From assembly GCA_023426545.1 (NCBI GenBank), contig JAFAAN010000043.1:10145-74144 (forward strand): 64,000 nt of DNA, written 5' to 3'. Made by a program: the position numbers and the translations under genes. The first letter of the stretch is position 1. Every line of letters begins with the position of its first letter. This DNA is from Pseudomonadota bacterium. GTDB taxonomy: Bacteria > Myxococcota > Myxococcia > Myxococcales > Myxococcaceae. Positions 53,817-63,233 of the stretch are shown here, one piece after another. The notes under the pieces were generated by a model. It did not search any database. It saw nothing but the letters and a program-made list of their open reading frames with translations, and had not been told where the DNA came from.

Positions 53817-54545
53817 ATGTGGTGGAGGCTCTGGCTGTGGATGTCCGGTTGGGATGTGGCCGTGACGCGGCTGCTGGGGCTGCTCCTGCTCCTGGCCCTC
53901 TGCTGCCTGGCCTTCATCGCCCTGTCGGACGAGGTGAGCGAGGGCGAGACGCAGCAGTTCGATGAGCGGGTGCTGCTGGCGCTGCGCCGCCCCGAGGACC
54001 CGGCGCACCCCCGGGGCCCCTGGTGGCTGCCGCGCGCGGCGGAAGACGTCACGGCGCTGGGCGGCGTGACGGTCCTGACGCTCGTCACCATGGCGGTGTG
54101 CGGCTTCCTCCTGCTGGTGCGGCGCTACCGGACGCTGCTGCTCGTGCTGGGGGCGACACTGGGCGGCGCGGGCCTCAATGTCCTGCTCAAGCGGCTCTTC
54201 GCCCGGCCCCGGCCGTCCGTGGTGCCCCACCTCACCGAGGTCATCACCCAGAGCTTCCCCAGCGGGCACGCCATGCTGTCCGCCACCGTGTACCTCACGC
54301 TCGGCGCGATGCTGGCCCAGCTCGCCGAGCGCAGGCGGCTCAAGGGCTACATCCTCGCCGTATCGCTCCTGCTGCCCTTCCTCGTGGGGCTGACGCGCGT
54401 CTACCTGGGTGTGCACTACCCCACGGACGTGCTCGGGGGCTGGGTGGCGGGTCTGGCGTGGGCGCTGCTCATGGCCGTCTGTGCGCGGGCGCTACGCCGG
54501 CGCAGTCCCGCCCTGCGCGAGGAGGCGCGGCGCCCGGTGCCGTGA
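53817..54545 (+). CDS. PAP2-family membrane phosphatase
   Basis: 242 aa with about six membrane helices. The three phosphatase motifs are complete: KRLFARPRP (about 124-132), SFPSGHA (His in PSGH, about 146-152) and TRVYLGVHYPTDVLGG (about 196-211). The family dephosphorylates lipid pyrophosphates such as phosphatidylglycerophosphate or undecaprenyl pyrophosphate. Which lipid is used here is not evident. It forms a likely unit with the small membrane protein upstream. Confidence 0.9.
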   Translation: MWWRLWLWMSGWDVAVTRLLGLLLLLALCCLAFIALSDEVSEGETQQFDERVLLALRRPEDPAHPRGPWWLPRAAEDVTALGGVTVLTLVTMAVCGFLLLVRRYRTLLLVLGATLGGAGLNVLLKRLFARPRPSVVPHLTEVITQSFPSGHAMLSATVYLTLGAMLAQLAERRRLKGYILAVSLLLPFLVGLTRVYLGVHYPTDVLGGWVAGLAWALLMAVCARALRRRSPALREEARRPVP

Positions 54546-54617
54546 GCCGCGCGCCGCCGACGCGCGCAGCACCCGGGAAGCCCCCGCCCGTCCACGGGAG
54601 CATGATAGGGAGACGGC

Positions 54618-55277
54618 GTGGACCTGGACGCGCTTCGCCGTGAGCAGCACAAGCGCCGGCTCTCCTGGATGCCGTGGCTCTACTTCAGCCTCAAGCCCCG
54701 CCACCGCGAGTGGGCGGAGGCCTGGCAGCGCGAGGTGCAGCAGCACCTGCGAGACATGGAGACGGTGGACATCGCGGAGGGATGCTTCATCGCCCCGGAG
54801 GCGCGCATCTTCGCCGAGCCCGGACGCACCGTCTCCATCGGCCGTGGGTGCAGCATCGCCGCGGACGTCTTCCTGCATGGCCCGGTGGTGCTCGGGCCCG
54901 GGGTGAGCATCAACGCCCGGGCGAGCCTGGACGGCGGCGCCGCGGGCATCCGCATCGGTGAAGGCACCCGCATCGCCACCGGGGCCACCCTCTACGCGTT
55001 CGACCATGGCATGGCGCCCGACCGGCCCGTGCGTGACCAGCCCGTGACATCGCGCGGGCTCATCATTGGCGCGGACGTGTGGGTGGGGGCCAATGCCGGC
55101 ATCACCGACGGCGTCACCGTGGGCGACCACGCGGTGGTGGCCATGGGGGCCGTCGTCACCCGGGACGTGCCGGAGTGGGCCATCGTCGCCGGTGTGCCGG
55201 CCCGCGTCATTGGCGACCGGCGGCGCCGCCCGCGTTCAGGTGCTCCGGGTGGGTGGGAGTCCGGAGACGGAGCGTGA
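54618..55277 (+). CDS. Hexapeptide-repeat O-acetyltransferase
   Basis: 219 aa starting at GTG with GGGAG upstream. The C-terminal two thirds is a left-handed beta-helix of hexapeptide repeats (VSIGRGCSIAADVFLHG, RIGEGTRIATGATL, LIIGADVWVGANAGITDGVTVGDHAVV) with the catalytic His of AFDHGM and WVGANAGI. An N-terminal helical region of about 45 residues is family-specific. It transfers acetyl groups to a sugar or lipid-linked acceptor, as in surface polysaccharide biosynthesis; the substrate is not known. Confidence 0.88.
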   Translation: MDLDALRREQHKRRLSWMPWLYFSLKPRHREWAEAWQREVQQHLRDMETVDIAEGCFIAPEARIFAEPGRTVSIGRGCSIAADVFLHGPVVLGPGVSINARASLDGGAAGIRIGEGTRIATGATLYAFDHGMAPDRPVRDQPVTSRGLIIGADVWVGANAGITDGVTVGDHAVVAMGAVVTRDVPEWAIVAGVPARVIGDRRRRPRSGAPGGWESGDGA

Positions 55278-55437
55278 ACTTCTCCCGCCTTCATTGACTT
55301 CCGGAGATTGAGACCCAATATGCTTCGGGCTGACGTCGCCACGGGAGGGGAACCGAAGGGTCTGGGCTCGCTCCCGGCAGCCGCCTGCGCTGTCAGGGCC
55401 CCGGCCCCTCTCCGATGAGGCGCTAGGAGGCCAGCAC

Positions 55438-57609
55438 GTGGCAGACGAGCAGCGGGAAGCGGCGGTCGGCAACGCTCCCGGGAAGGCTTCAGGTGCGGTT
55501 CCCTCTGGCGAGGGATGTGCGCTGCTGGCTCCCATGAAGCCCGAGAGCCCGTGCCCCGTCGGGCAGGTGGAGTCCGAGCGCTTCCAGCACCTGTCGGAGC
55601 TGCTCCACGAGGTGGTGTTCCAGCTCGACGCGCAGGGACGGCTGACGCTCCTGGGCGATGCCTGGGAGCGCCTCACCGGCGCGCCGGTGTCCGCGTGGTG
55701 GGGCCGCCCGCTGGTGGATGCCATCCACCCCGAGGACCGGGAGCGCGCCCGCGCGCTGCTGTCCGCCGCGCCCGGAGGGGCCGCGCCGCGTGAGGAGGTG
55801 CGCGTGGACGCGGAGGGCGGCCAGGGCCTCCGCTGGGTGGAGCTGTCCGCCCGCGCCCTGGCGTCCGCGCCCGGCGAGGTCATCGGCACGCTGCTGGACG
55901 TGACGCCCCGGCGCTCGGCCGAGGAGGCCGTCACCACCCGCGAGCGCTACCTGGAAGCCATGGTGCAGGTGCAGCGGCGGATGATGGGGCACGCGCTGCC
56001 GGACGACCTCTACGGCGCCGTCGTGGAGCCGCTGGGCCACGTGTCCGCCGCCAGCCGCGTGTACATCTTCGAGATGCACACCGCCGAGGACGGCACCCTG
56101 CTGGCCTCGCAGCGGGCGGAGTGGTGTGCCCCCGGGGTCCCTCCCAACCTGGAGGACCCCAACATGCACGGCCTGCCGTTCAACGCCGCGCTGCAGCCGC
56201 ACCAGTCGGAGCGGCTGTCCCGGGGCGAGCCCGTGCAGGGCCTGCCGCGCGACTTCACCGAGCTGCTGGCGCCCATGCTGGAGGCCCAGGGCGTGCGCTC
56301 CGTGCTGCTGCTGCCCCTGCACGTGCACGACCGGCTCTTCGGCGTCATCGGCTTCGACAACTGCCGCGAAGCGAGCCCCTGGGGGCTCGTGGAGGTGAAC
56401 CTGCTGTCGGGCGCGGCGGGGGCGCTGTCGCTGGCGCTGGAGCAGCGCACGGCCAACGCGCTGCGCGTGCACACGGAGACGACGCTGCGGCGCACCGAGG
56501 CCGGCGTCCACCTGCTCATCGAGGCCTTCCCGGACCCCGTGCTGGTGCACGTGGGCGACGGCGTGCTGCTCTCCGTCAACCCGGCGCTGGTGCAGTACCT
56601 GGGCTACCGGGACGCCAGCGAGCTGGTGGGGCGCCACATGCTGGACCTGGTCCGCCCCGAGGACCGGGGCGCCGCGCAGCTCCACCTGAGCCAGGCGTTG
56701 GAGGGCAAGAGCGCGGCGCGCGTGGTGGAGATGCCGCTGGTGCGCAGCGACGGCGAGGTGGTGGTGGCGGACCTGGTGTCGCTGGCCGTCGTGCTGGACG
56801 GCTCGCCCGCGCGCATCACCGTGGCGCGCGACTTCACCGAGCGCAAGCGCACCCAGGCCCAGCTGATGCTGACCGACCGCATGGCCTCCATGGGCCTGCT
56901 GGCCGCCGGCATCGCCCACGAGCTGAACAACCCGCTCGCCTACGTGCTGTCCAACCTGGACTTCCTCCACAGCGCCGTGGGCGGAGGGCGCCCGCGCATG
57001 CTGTCCCCGGAGGACATGGTGGAGCTGCGCCAGGTGCTCGACGACGCCCGCGAGGGCGCCGAGCGCATGCGGCAGATCGTCCGCCAGCTCCGCGTCTTCT
57101 CCCGCGTGGAGGACGGCAAGGAAGAGTCGGTGGACGTCCACCAGGTGCTGGAGTCCGTCTCGCAGATGGCCGCCAGCGTGGTGCGCGCGCGCGCCCGGCT
57201 TGTGAAGGACTATGGCGAGGTGCCGCTCGTCAAGGGCAACGAGGGCAAGCTGTTCCAGGTGTTCCTCAACCTCCTCATCAACGCCGCGCACGCCATCGAG
57301 GAGGGCGCGACGGAGACGAACGAAATCCGCCTCACCACGCGCGTGGAGGTGGGCGGCCGGGTGCTGGTGGTGGTGAGCGACACGGGCCAGGGCATCCCCC
57401 CCGAGCACCTGCGCCGCATCTTCGACCCCTTCTTCACCACCAAGTCCTCCGGCCTGGGCACCGGCCTGGGGCTCTCCATCTGCGACACGATTGTGACGGC
57501 GCTCGGGGGCCACATCTCCGTGGAGTCGTCGATGGGGGGAGGGACCACCTTCCGGGTGACCCTCAACGCGGCGCCATCCAGGGCCCCCGCGAGCAGGGCG
57601 GGCGCATGA
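55438..57609 (+). CDS. Soluble sensor histidine kinase with PAS, GAF and PAS domains
   Basis: 723 aa from GTG with AGGAGG upstream. PAS1 spans about 40-155 (VVFQLDAQGRLTLLGDAWERLTG), a GAF domain about 175-330 (VYIFEMHTAEDG...RLFGVIGFDNCREA), PAS2 about 345-465 (PDPVLVHVGDGVLLSVNPALVQYLGY). The HisKA box is GIAHELNNPLAYVLSNLDFL with His494. The HATPase has an intact set: NLLINAAHAI, SDTGQGIPP, FFTTKSSGLGTGLGLSI. No membrane segment, so the signal is cytoplasmic. No response regulator adjoins. It is followed after 185 bp by the ceramidase. Confidence 0.9.
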   Translation: MADEQREAAVGNAPGKASGAVPSGEGCALLAPMKPESPCPVGQVESERFQHLSELLHEVVFQLDAQGRLTLLGDAWERLTGAPVSAWWGRPLVDAIHPEDRERARALLSAAPGGAAPREEVRVDAEGGQGLRWVELSARALASAPGEVIGTLLDVTPRRSAEEAVTTRERYLEAMVQVQRRMMGHALPDDLYGAVVEPLGHVSAASRVYIFEMHTAEDGTLLASQRAEWCAPGVPPNLEDPNMHGLPFNAALQPHQSERLSRGEPVQGLPRDFTELLAPMLEAQGVRSVLLLPLHVHDRLFGVIGFDNCREASPWGLVEVNLLSGAAGALSLALEQRTANALRVHTETTLRRTEAGVHLLIEAFPDPVLVHVGDGVLLSVNPALVQYLGYRDASELVGRHMLDLVRPEDRGAAQLHLSQALEGKSAARVVEMPLVRSDGEVVVADLVSLAVVLDGSPARITVARDFTERKRTQAQLMLTDRMASMGLLAAGIAHELNNPLAYVLSNLDFLHSAVGGGRPRMLSPEDMVELRQVLDDAREGAERMRQIVRQLRVFSRVEDGKEESVDVHQVLESVSQMAASVVRARARLVKDYGEVPLVKGNEGKLFQVFLNLLINAAHAIEEGATETNEIRLTTRVEVGGRVLVVVSDTGQGIPPEHLRRIFDPFFTTKSSGLGTGLGLSICDTIVTALGGHISVESSMGGGTTFRVTLNAAPSRAPASRAGA

Positions 57610-57794
57610 GGGCCGCCCCGCCGCGCCGCGGGGAGGGCGCGCGGAGCGGATGCCACCGGGAGCGCTGGCCGGCGCGGCCCTCGCACGGACTGTAGCCCGC
57701 TTGACGGCGCCTCCTTCCGGAACTGCGCGCCTGCCCTGGAGCGTTATCCACTTCCATTGCGGGGGCGTGTCCCCTGTCGCCTGGGAGGCAGGTC

Positions 57795-59849
57795 TTGCGC
57801 ACCCGAATCATCTGGCGCCCGCTGGCGCTCTTGCTCGTACTCTCGACGGTGGCCCATGCGGCCAGCCAGCCGTGGCGCACCTCGCCACACCCGGAGGCGG
57901 ACGGGCGCGCGCTCTCCGGCGCGTGCGAGGACTCGCGGCGCTTCCTCGTGGGCGCGGGCCGCGCCGACATCACCGGCCCCGCCGCGGAGGTGGGGATGAT
58001 GGGGTACGGCATGCTGGAGCAGCAGACCTCCGGCATCCACCAGCGGCTGCGCTCGCGCGCGTTCGTCATCGCCTCGCCCTGCAACGGCAAGCGGGTGGCC
58101 TTCGTCAGCGCCGACCTCGGCATGGTGTTCCAGGCCGTGAAGCAGCAGGTCGTGGAGCGGCTGCGCGCGCGCTATGGCGACCTCTACACCGACGACAACG
58201 TGCTCCTGAGCGCCACCCACACCCACTCTGGGCCTGGGGGCTTCTCGCACTACACCCTCTACAACCTCACCACGCTGGGCTTCTCGCCGCAGAACTTCGA
58301 GGCCATCGTCTCCGGCATCGTCGCCTCCATCGTCCAGGCCCATGAGCGGCTCGCCGAGGGCACGCTGCGCCTGGCCTCGGGGGACCTGCTCGGGGCCAGC
58401 CGCAACCGCTCTCCGGAGGCCTACCTGCTCAACCCGGCCGAGGAGCGCGCCCGCTATGCCCACGACGTGGACACGCGGATGACGCTGCTGCGCCTCACCC
58501 GCGAGGACGGCACCGAGGTGGGCTTCATCGACTGGTTCGCCGTGCACGCCACGTCCATGGGCAACCGCAACACCCTCATCAGCGGGGACAACAAGGGCCT
58601 GGCCTCGTCCCTCGCCGAGCAGGCGCGGGGCGGCGACTTCGTGGCCGCCTTCGCCAACGCCAACGAGGGAGACGTGACGCCCAACGTCCTGGGCGGGACG
58701 AACGGCGGCGGCGCCGACGACTTCGAGGACACGGCGATATCGGGCCACAAGCAGCACGACTTCGCCGCGAAGCTGTGGGCGGAGGCGGGCACCCCCCTCT
58801 CGGGCGGCGTGGACTACCGGCACACCTACGTGAAGATGGACGCGGTGGACGTGGCGCCCTCCTTCGCGGACGGCACGCCGCGCAGCACCTGCCCGGCGGC
58901 CATCGGCGTGTCCATGCTCGCGGGCGCCGAGGACGGGCCGGGCGTCGGCCTGGAGGGCGTGACCTGCTCCGCCGCCCGCGACGGCTGGGAGCAGTTCAGC
59001 TGCTCGCTCACCACCACCCCGTGCCAGGGCGAGAAGCCCATCGCCCTGGAGATGGGCACCATGAAGCCCTTCCCGTGGACGCCCGAGGTGCTGCCCATGC
59101 AGCTGGTCACCATCGGCAACCTGGCGCTGGTGGCGGTGCCCTTCGAGCTGACGACCATGGCCGGCCGCCGCCTGCGCCAGACGGTGGAGGCGGCGCTGGC
59201 GCCCACCGGCGTGACGGATGTCGTCATCGCGGGCCTGTCCAACGCCTATTCGGGCTACGTGTCCACGCGGGAGGAGTACGCGCGCCAGGACTACGAGGGC
59301 GCCTCCACGCACTTCGGCCCCTGGACGCTGGCCGCCATTCAGCAGGCCTTCCACACGCTGGCCACCGCCCTGCGGGACGGCGCGGGCGTGCCTCCCGGCC
59401 CCACGCCCAGGGATTTGCGCGGCGAGCAGCTCAGCCTCCAGCCCGGCGTGGTGTTCGACGACAAGCTGCTGTGGGTGGACTTCGGCGACGTCGTCACCGA
59501 CGCCCGCGCCGCGTACTCGCGCGGCGACACCGTGAGCGTCACCTTCTGGGGCGGGCACCCGAAGAACGACCTGCGCCAGGAGGGGACCTTGCTGCGCGTG
59601 CAGCGCCGCGAGTCGAACGGCACCTGGACCGACGTGGCGACCGACGCGGACTGGGAGACGCGCTACCAGTGGCGGCGCGAGAACTGCGTGCCCACCCTGG
59701 CCTGCTCCCACGTCACCGTGACGTGGGACATCCCCGCGGACGCGGCCCCCGGCACCTACCGGCTCGTCCACGAGGGGAACTGGAAGTCGGGCTGGGACGG
59801 GAACATCCGGCCCTACGCGGGGGCCTCCCGGGCCTTCACCGTGCGCTGA
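57795..59849 (+). CDS. Neutral/alkaline ceramidase
   Basis: 684 aa starting at TTG, which is needed to keep the signal peptide (LLLVLSTVAHA, cleavage after AHA); GGGAGG lies upstream. Family motifs are intact: GRADITGP, zinc site SATHTHSGPGGF (His142, His144), SGDNKG with nucleophile Ser263, and the C-terminal beta domain ending RAFTVR. The enzyme hydrolyses the amide of ceramide, outside the cytoplasm. In myxobacteria, which make ceramide-type lipids, it could remodel their own envelope or attack prey; that is inference. The gene stands alone. Confidence 0.9.
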   Translation: MRTRIIWRPLALLLVLSTVAHAASQPWRTSPHPEADGRALSGACEDSRRFLVGAGRADITGPAAEVGMMGYGMLEQQTSGIHQRLRSRAFVIASPCNGKRVAFVSADLGMVFQAVKQQVVERLRARYGDLYTDDNVLLSATHTHSGPGGFSHYTLYNLTTLGFSPQNFEAIVSGIVASIVQAHERLAEGTLRLASGDLLGASRNRSPEAYLLNPAEERARYAHDVDTRMTLLRLTREDGTEVGFIDWFAVHATSMGNRNTLISGDNKGLASSLAEQARGGDFVAAFANANEGDVTPNVLGGTNGGGADDFEDTAISGHKQHDFAAKLWAEAGTPLSGGVDYRHTYVKMDAVDVAPSFADGTPRSTCPAAIGVSMLAGAEDGPGVGLEGVTCSAARDGWEQFSCSLTTTPCQGEKPIALEMGTMKPFPWTPEVLPMQLVTIGNLALVAVPFELTTMAGRRLRQTVEAALAPTGVTDVVIAGLSNAYSGYVSTREEYARQDYEGASTHFGPWTLAAIQQAFHTLATALRDGAGVPPGPTPRDLRGEQLSLQPGVVFDDKLLWVDFGDVVTDARAAYSRGDTVSVTFWGGHPKNDLRQEGTLLRVQRRESNGTWTDVATDADWETRYQWRRENCVPTLACSHVTVTWDIPADAAPGTYRLVHEGNWKSGWDGNIRPYAGASRAFTVR

Positions 59850-59873
59850 CGCGCGCGCCCGCGCGCCCGCGGC

Positions 59874-61283
59874 TCAGAGCACCACCTCCGCGCGCGGCAG
59901 CGTGGTGGCGGGGGTGGCCAGCCTGCGGGGCTGCACGCGGCGGATGAGGTCGCACAGGCGCGCCGACGGGTTGACGAACTGCACGCCCACGCCGGTGGAC
60001 GGCATGCCCCACGTCCGCGCCTGGGCGGCGTCCACGTGCCGCACCACCTCGCCCGCGCACTCCACCAGCTCCCCGGCCAGCAGCAGGGTGAACTCCAGCC
60101 GGTTGAAGAGGCGGGGGAAGGGGTCCGCGCAGCACATGAAGAGGCCGCCGCGGCTCAGCTCGGTGCACAGCACCTCCACGTCGCCCGCGCCCGAGCGGCG
60201 GCGCACCCGCGCCACCCACGTCAGCGGCGGGGTGAGGGCGTTGGGCTCCGTCGCCGCGTCGTCGGTGTCCAGCCACGCCAGGGAGGGCACCGGGGTGTGG
60301 CTGCGCGGCGGCGGCGTGTCGGAGGGCAGCCCGGCGGCCAGGGGCTGGGCGGCGGCCAGCAGCAGCGCCTCCTTGAACTCCAGCGCCGTGGCGTAGCGGT
60401 CCTCGCAGCGGCGGGCCAGCGCGCGCAGCAGCACCTCGGAGAGGGCGGGCGGCACCCCGGGCACCAGCAGGTGGGGCGGCGGCGCGCCCACCGGGCCCGT
60501 GCCCAGCGCCAGCTCCACCATCTGCCCTCGCTCGAAGGGGAGCTGCCCCGTGGCCAGGTAGTAGGCCGTCACCGCCAGCGCGTAGATGTCCGCGCGCCCG
60601 TCCACCGGCTGCCCCGCGGACTGCTCCGGGGCCATGTACGCCGGCGTGCCCAGGATGATGCCCGCAGCCGTCTCGTCATCGCCCGGGTGGGGGCGGCGCG
60701 CCTTCGCCACGCCGAAGTCCAGCACGCGCAGCGACGGCGGCTCCCCCGCGTGCCGCACCACGAAGAGGTTGTCCGGCTTCAGGTCCCGGTGCACCACGCC
60801 GCAGCGGTGCGCCGCGTCCAGGGCGTCGCAGGCCTGCGCCAGCAGCGACACCAGCGGCCCCGGCGACATGGGGCGCGGCAGGTGTGACATGGGCACGCCC
60901 TCCAGGTACTCCATGACGAAGTAGTGGATGCCGCCAGGGGCCTCGTTGATGTCGAAGATGTGGACGATGTTCGGGTGGCCCACCACGTTGACGGTGCGCG
61001 CCTCCGCGTAGAAGCGCGCGCGCAGGCTCTCGTCCCGGCCCAGGTGGGGGTGCAGCACCTTCACCGCCACACGCGCGCCGATGCGCGTCTGCTCCCCCAG
61101 GTAGACGGTGCCCATTCCGCCAGCGCCCAGCCGGCGCACCAGCCGGTAGTGCCCCAGCGTCTGGCCCGTGAGGTCCACGAGCGGAGCCTCCGCGTCGCCG
61201 GTGGACAGGTACACCTGCGTCCAGGGCTCGCCGCCACACGCCACATCTCGGGGATGCTCGGTCAGACAGAGCTCGCAGTGCAT
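59874..61283 (-). CDS. Ser/Thr protein kinase with C-terminal PilZ-type domain
   Basis: 469 aa. The N-terminus MHCELC...C has a CxxC plus a further Cys, a possible metal site. The kinase (about 45-310) shows every motif: RLGAGGMGTVYLG, VAVKVL (Lys75), HRDLKPDN, LDFGVAKA, YMAPEQS and DIYALAV. The C-terminal 110 residues (VARVRRRSGAGDVEVLCTELSRGGLF..., TGVGVQFVNPS) match a PilZ domain; the Arg pair and D/NxSxxG-type element (ELSRGG) would bind cyclic di-GMP. No membrane segment is seen. The layout suggests c-di-GMP control of phosphorylation, an inference. Confidence 0.85.
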   Translation of the reverse strand: MHCELCLTEHPRDVACGGEPWTQVYLSTGDAEAPLVDLTGQTLGHYRLVRRLGAGGMGTVYLGEQTRIGARVAVKVLHPHLGRDESLRARFYAEARTVNVVGHPNIVHIFDINEAPGGIHYFVMEYLEGVPMSHLPRPMSPGPLVSLLAQACDALDAAHRCGVVHRDLKPDNLFVVRHAGEPPSLRVLDFGVAKARRPHPGDDETAAGIILGTPAYMAPEQSAGQPVDGRADIYALAVTAYYLATGQLPFERGQMVELALGTGPVGAPPPHLLVPGVPPALSEVLLRALARRCEDRYATALEFKEALLLAAAQPLAAGLPSDTPPPRSHTPVPSLAWLDTDDAATEPNALTPPLTWVARVRRRSGAGDVEVLCTELSRGGLFMCCADPFPRLFNRLEFTLLLAGELVECAGEVVRHVDAAQARTWGMPSTGVGVQFVNPSARLCDLIRRVQPRRLATPATTLPRAEVVL

Positions 61284-61415
61284 GGTTCCCAGAAGCAGAC
61301 ACCAGGGCGCCGCCGCGGCGCGCATCACCCCGGCCGCGCACCGTCTGTCAGGTGGCAATGCGCCGCCGCTCCGTCGACCAGCGGACCGGTGACTCCTGCC
61401 GTGGGACGGCTGGCC

Positions 61416-62465
61416 TCAGCTCGCGGCGAAGGGCGCGGCGTCGACGCGCACACCCACGTACGACGGGAAGCGAGGGATGCCGTCGTCCGACAGCTCCTGG
61501 TAGCGGAAGGTGATGATGGCTCCCACGGGCGGTGGCGACGCGCGCTCCGCGTCCGACAGGCCCGTGCCCACGCTGAAGCGCTTGCCGTTGCGCAGCTCCA
61601 CCTCCAGCGCGCCCAGCCGCCCCTTGTGGCGGCCCGCACCGGGCACGTGGCGCACCACGCGCGCCTCGTCGTCCTTGAAGCGCTTCACCTTGAGCAGCGT
61701 GTGCGAGCGGCCCGCCTCGTAGCGCGAGCCGGGCTGCCGCAGCATCAGCCCCTCGCCCCCGAGCGCCTCCACCCGCGCCAGCTCCGCGCGCAGGTGCGCC
61801 GTGCCGTCGCAGCGCGAGTGCTCGTGCCAACGCGCGTGCGCGGGCCGGGTGTCCTCCATCCACAGGCGGCAGCGCTCCAGCCGCGCCTCGAAGGGGCCTT
61901 CCACGCCGGGGGCGTCGAAGGCGACGAAGGCCAGCTCCTTCCAGTCGGCGCTCCGGTCCTGCCGGCGGACGATGCTCACCGTGCGCTGGAAGCGCTTGCG
62001 CCCGCCGAACAGCTCACCGTCGAGCGGGAAGTCCGGCAACCCTGCCGTGAACCACTCCGGCGCGAGGAACGCGTTGCCCAGCCGGGACCAGAACTGCTTG
62101 CCATCCCAGTACGCGCGCACACCGTCGAGCTTCTCGCTCATCCACCAGCCGGTGAGGTCCACGTCGTTCTCCCACGACTGGGCCAGCAGCAGGGGCGGAG
62201 CCTTCGCGTCGTCAGCGGCCGAGGGGCTCTTCGCCGCGCGCGCGGGGGCCGTGGTGCCGCTGGTGGCGCCGCCGGTGCGCGCGTCCTCCGCAGCGTCTCC
62301 GCGCACGCGGCGCAGGTGCTTGCAGGTGCGCCGCTCGATGGCCACCGATTGGTTGCGCCATGCGGGACAGGAGCACGAGTACACGCCGCCGGTGTTCTTG
62401 AGGATGTAGGGCTTGGAACCCGAGCCCTGGACCGACAGCTGCTCCCCATCCGCGATGTCCGCCAT
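61416..62465 (-). CDS. ATP-dependent DNA ligase with an N-terminal SWIM zinc finger
   Basis: 349 aa. The first 55 residues have a SWIM motif: CSCPAW (Cys31, Cys33) and CKHL (Cys48, His50). After a linker, the adenylation domain starts at about 100: SEKLDGVRA with nucleophile Lys112, then FWSRLGN, DFPLDGELFGG, FVAFDAP, GGEGLMLRQPGSRYE and LLKVKRF. The OB domain ends the protein (GTGLSDAER). These are the motifs of the Lig E type small ligases; in those, no SWIM is usual and a signal peptide is often present, which is absent here. It is a putative repair ligase. GGAGGGG precedes the ATG. Confidence 0.88.
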   Translation of the reverse strand: MADIADGEQLSVQGSGSKPYILKNTGGVYSCSCPAWRNQSVAIERRTCKHLRRVRGDAAEDARTGGATSGTTAPARAAKSPSAADDAKAPPLLLAQSWENDVDLTGWWMSEKLDGVRAYWDGKQFWSRLGNAFLAPEWFTAGLPDFPLDGELFGGRKRFQRTVSIVRRQDRSADWKELAFVAFDAPGVEGPFEARLERCRLWMEDTRPAHARWHEHSRCDGTAHLRAELARVEALGGEGLMLRQPGSRYEAGRSHTLLKVKRFKDDEARVVRHVPGAGRHKGRLGALEVELRNGKRFSVGTGLSDAERASPPPVGAIITFRYQELSDDGIPRFPSYVGVRVDAAPFAAS

Positions 62466-62634
62466 GGCCGCCCCTCCGTGCCGCGCCCCGCGCGGCGATG
62501 AGCGGAAGCTTACCCCCGGGGCTGACATTCCCAGGACGTGATGCGGTGGGCATTCCGCGGCCGGAGGGGTGGCGCGAAGCGGCCGGGCGCCCCACGATGG
62601 GGGGAAGGCCCCTCGGCCAGGAGGTTTCGCGTCA

Positions 62635-63123
62635 ATGGTCGTCATCGTCATGGGGGTGTCCGGAGCGGGGAAGACGACGGTGGGTCGCGCCCTGGCGGCC
62701 GACCTGGGCTGGCGCTTCGTCGACGCGGATGACCTGCACCCTCGCTCCAACGTGTTGAAGATGGCCGCGGGCGCGCCGCTGACGGACGAGGACCGCGCGC
62801 CCTGGCTGCGCAAGCTGCGCGACGAGGTGGCGCGGGCGCTGGCGCGGGGCGAGGACGTGGTGATGGCGTTCTCCGGCCTCAAGCGGTCCTACCGCGCGCT
62901 GCTGGAGGCGCTGGACCCGGCGCAGGTGAAGTGGGTCTTCCTTCACGCGCCGCGCGACGTGCTCTCCCGCCGCATGTCGCAGCGGCAGGGGCACTTCATG
63001 CCGGCGTCGCTGCTGGAGAGCCAGCTGGCGACCATGGAGGCGCCCTCGCGCGCGCTGCGCGTGGACGTGACGCCGCCGCCGGCGGAAATCGTGGACCGCA
63101 TTCGACACGGACTCGGCGTCTGA
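62635..63123 (+). CDS. gntK: Gluconokinase
   Basis: 162 aa, normal size. P-loop MGVSGAGKTTVG (about 6-17), DADDLHPRSNVLKMAAGAPLTDEDRAPWL, AFSGLKRSYRALL and RQGHFMPASLLESQLATMEAP are the hallmarks of the GntK/IdnK family, which phosphorylates gluconate to 6-phosphogluconate. AGGAGG lies upstream of the ATG at 62635. It has no gluconate permease next to it and is divergent from the ligase gene. Confidence 0.92.
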   Translation: MVVIVMGVSGAGKTTVGRALAADLGWRFVDADDLHPRSNVLKMAAGAPLTDEDRAPWLRKLRDEVARALARGEDVVMAFSGLKRSYRALLEALDPAQVKWVFLHAPRDVLSRRMSQRQGHFMPASLLESQLATMEAPSRALRVDVTPPPAEIVDRIRHGLGV

Positions 63124-63233
63124 CCCGCATCAATGCGCTGTGACGGCCCAGCCCCCGGTGGCCCGGCCGGTGTATAGCGCAGCGCCGGGTCGCCACCTTG
63201 GCCCCTCCACCTGTCACACCAGAGAACCGCGCC

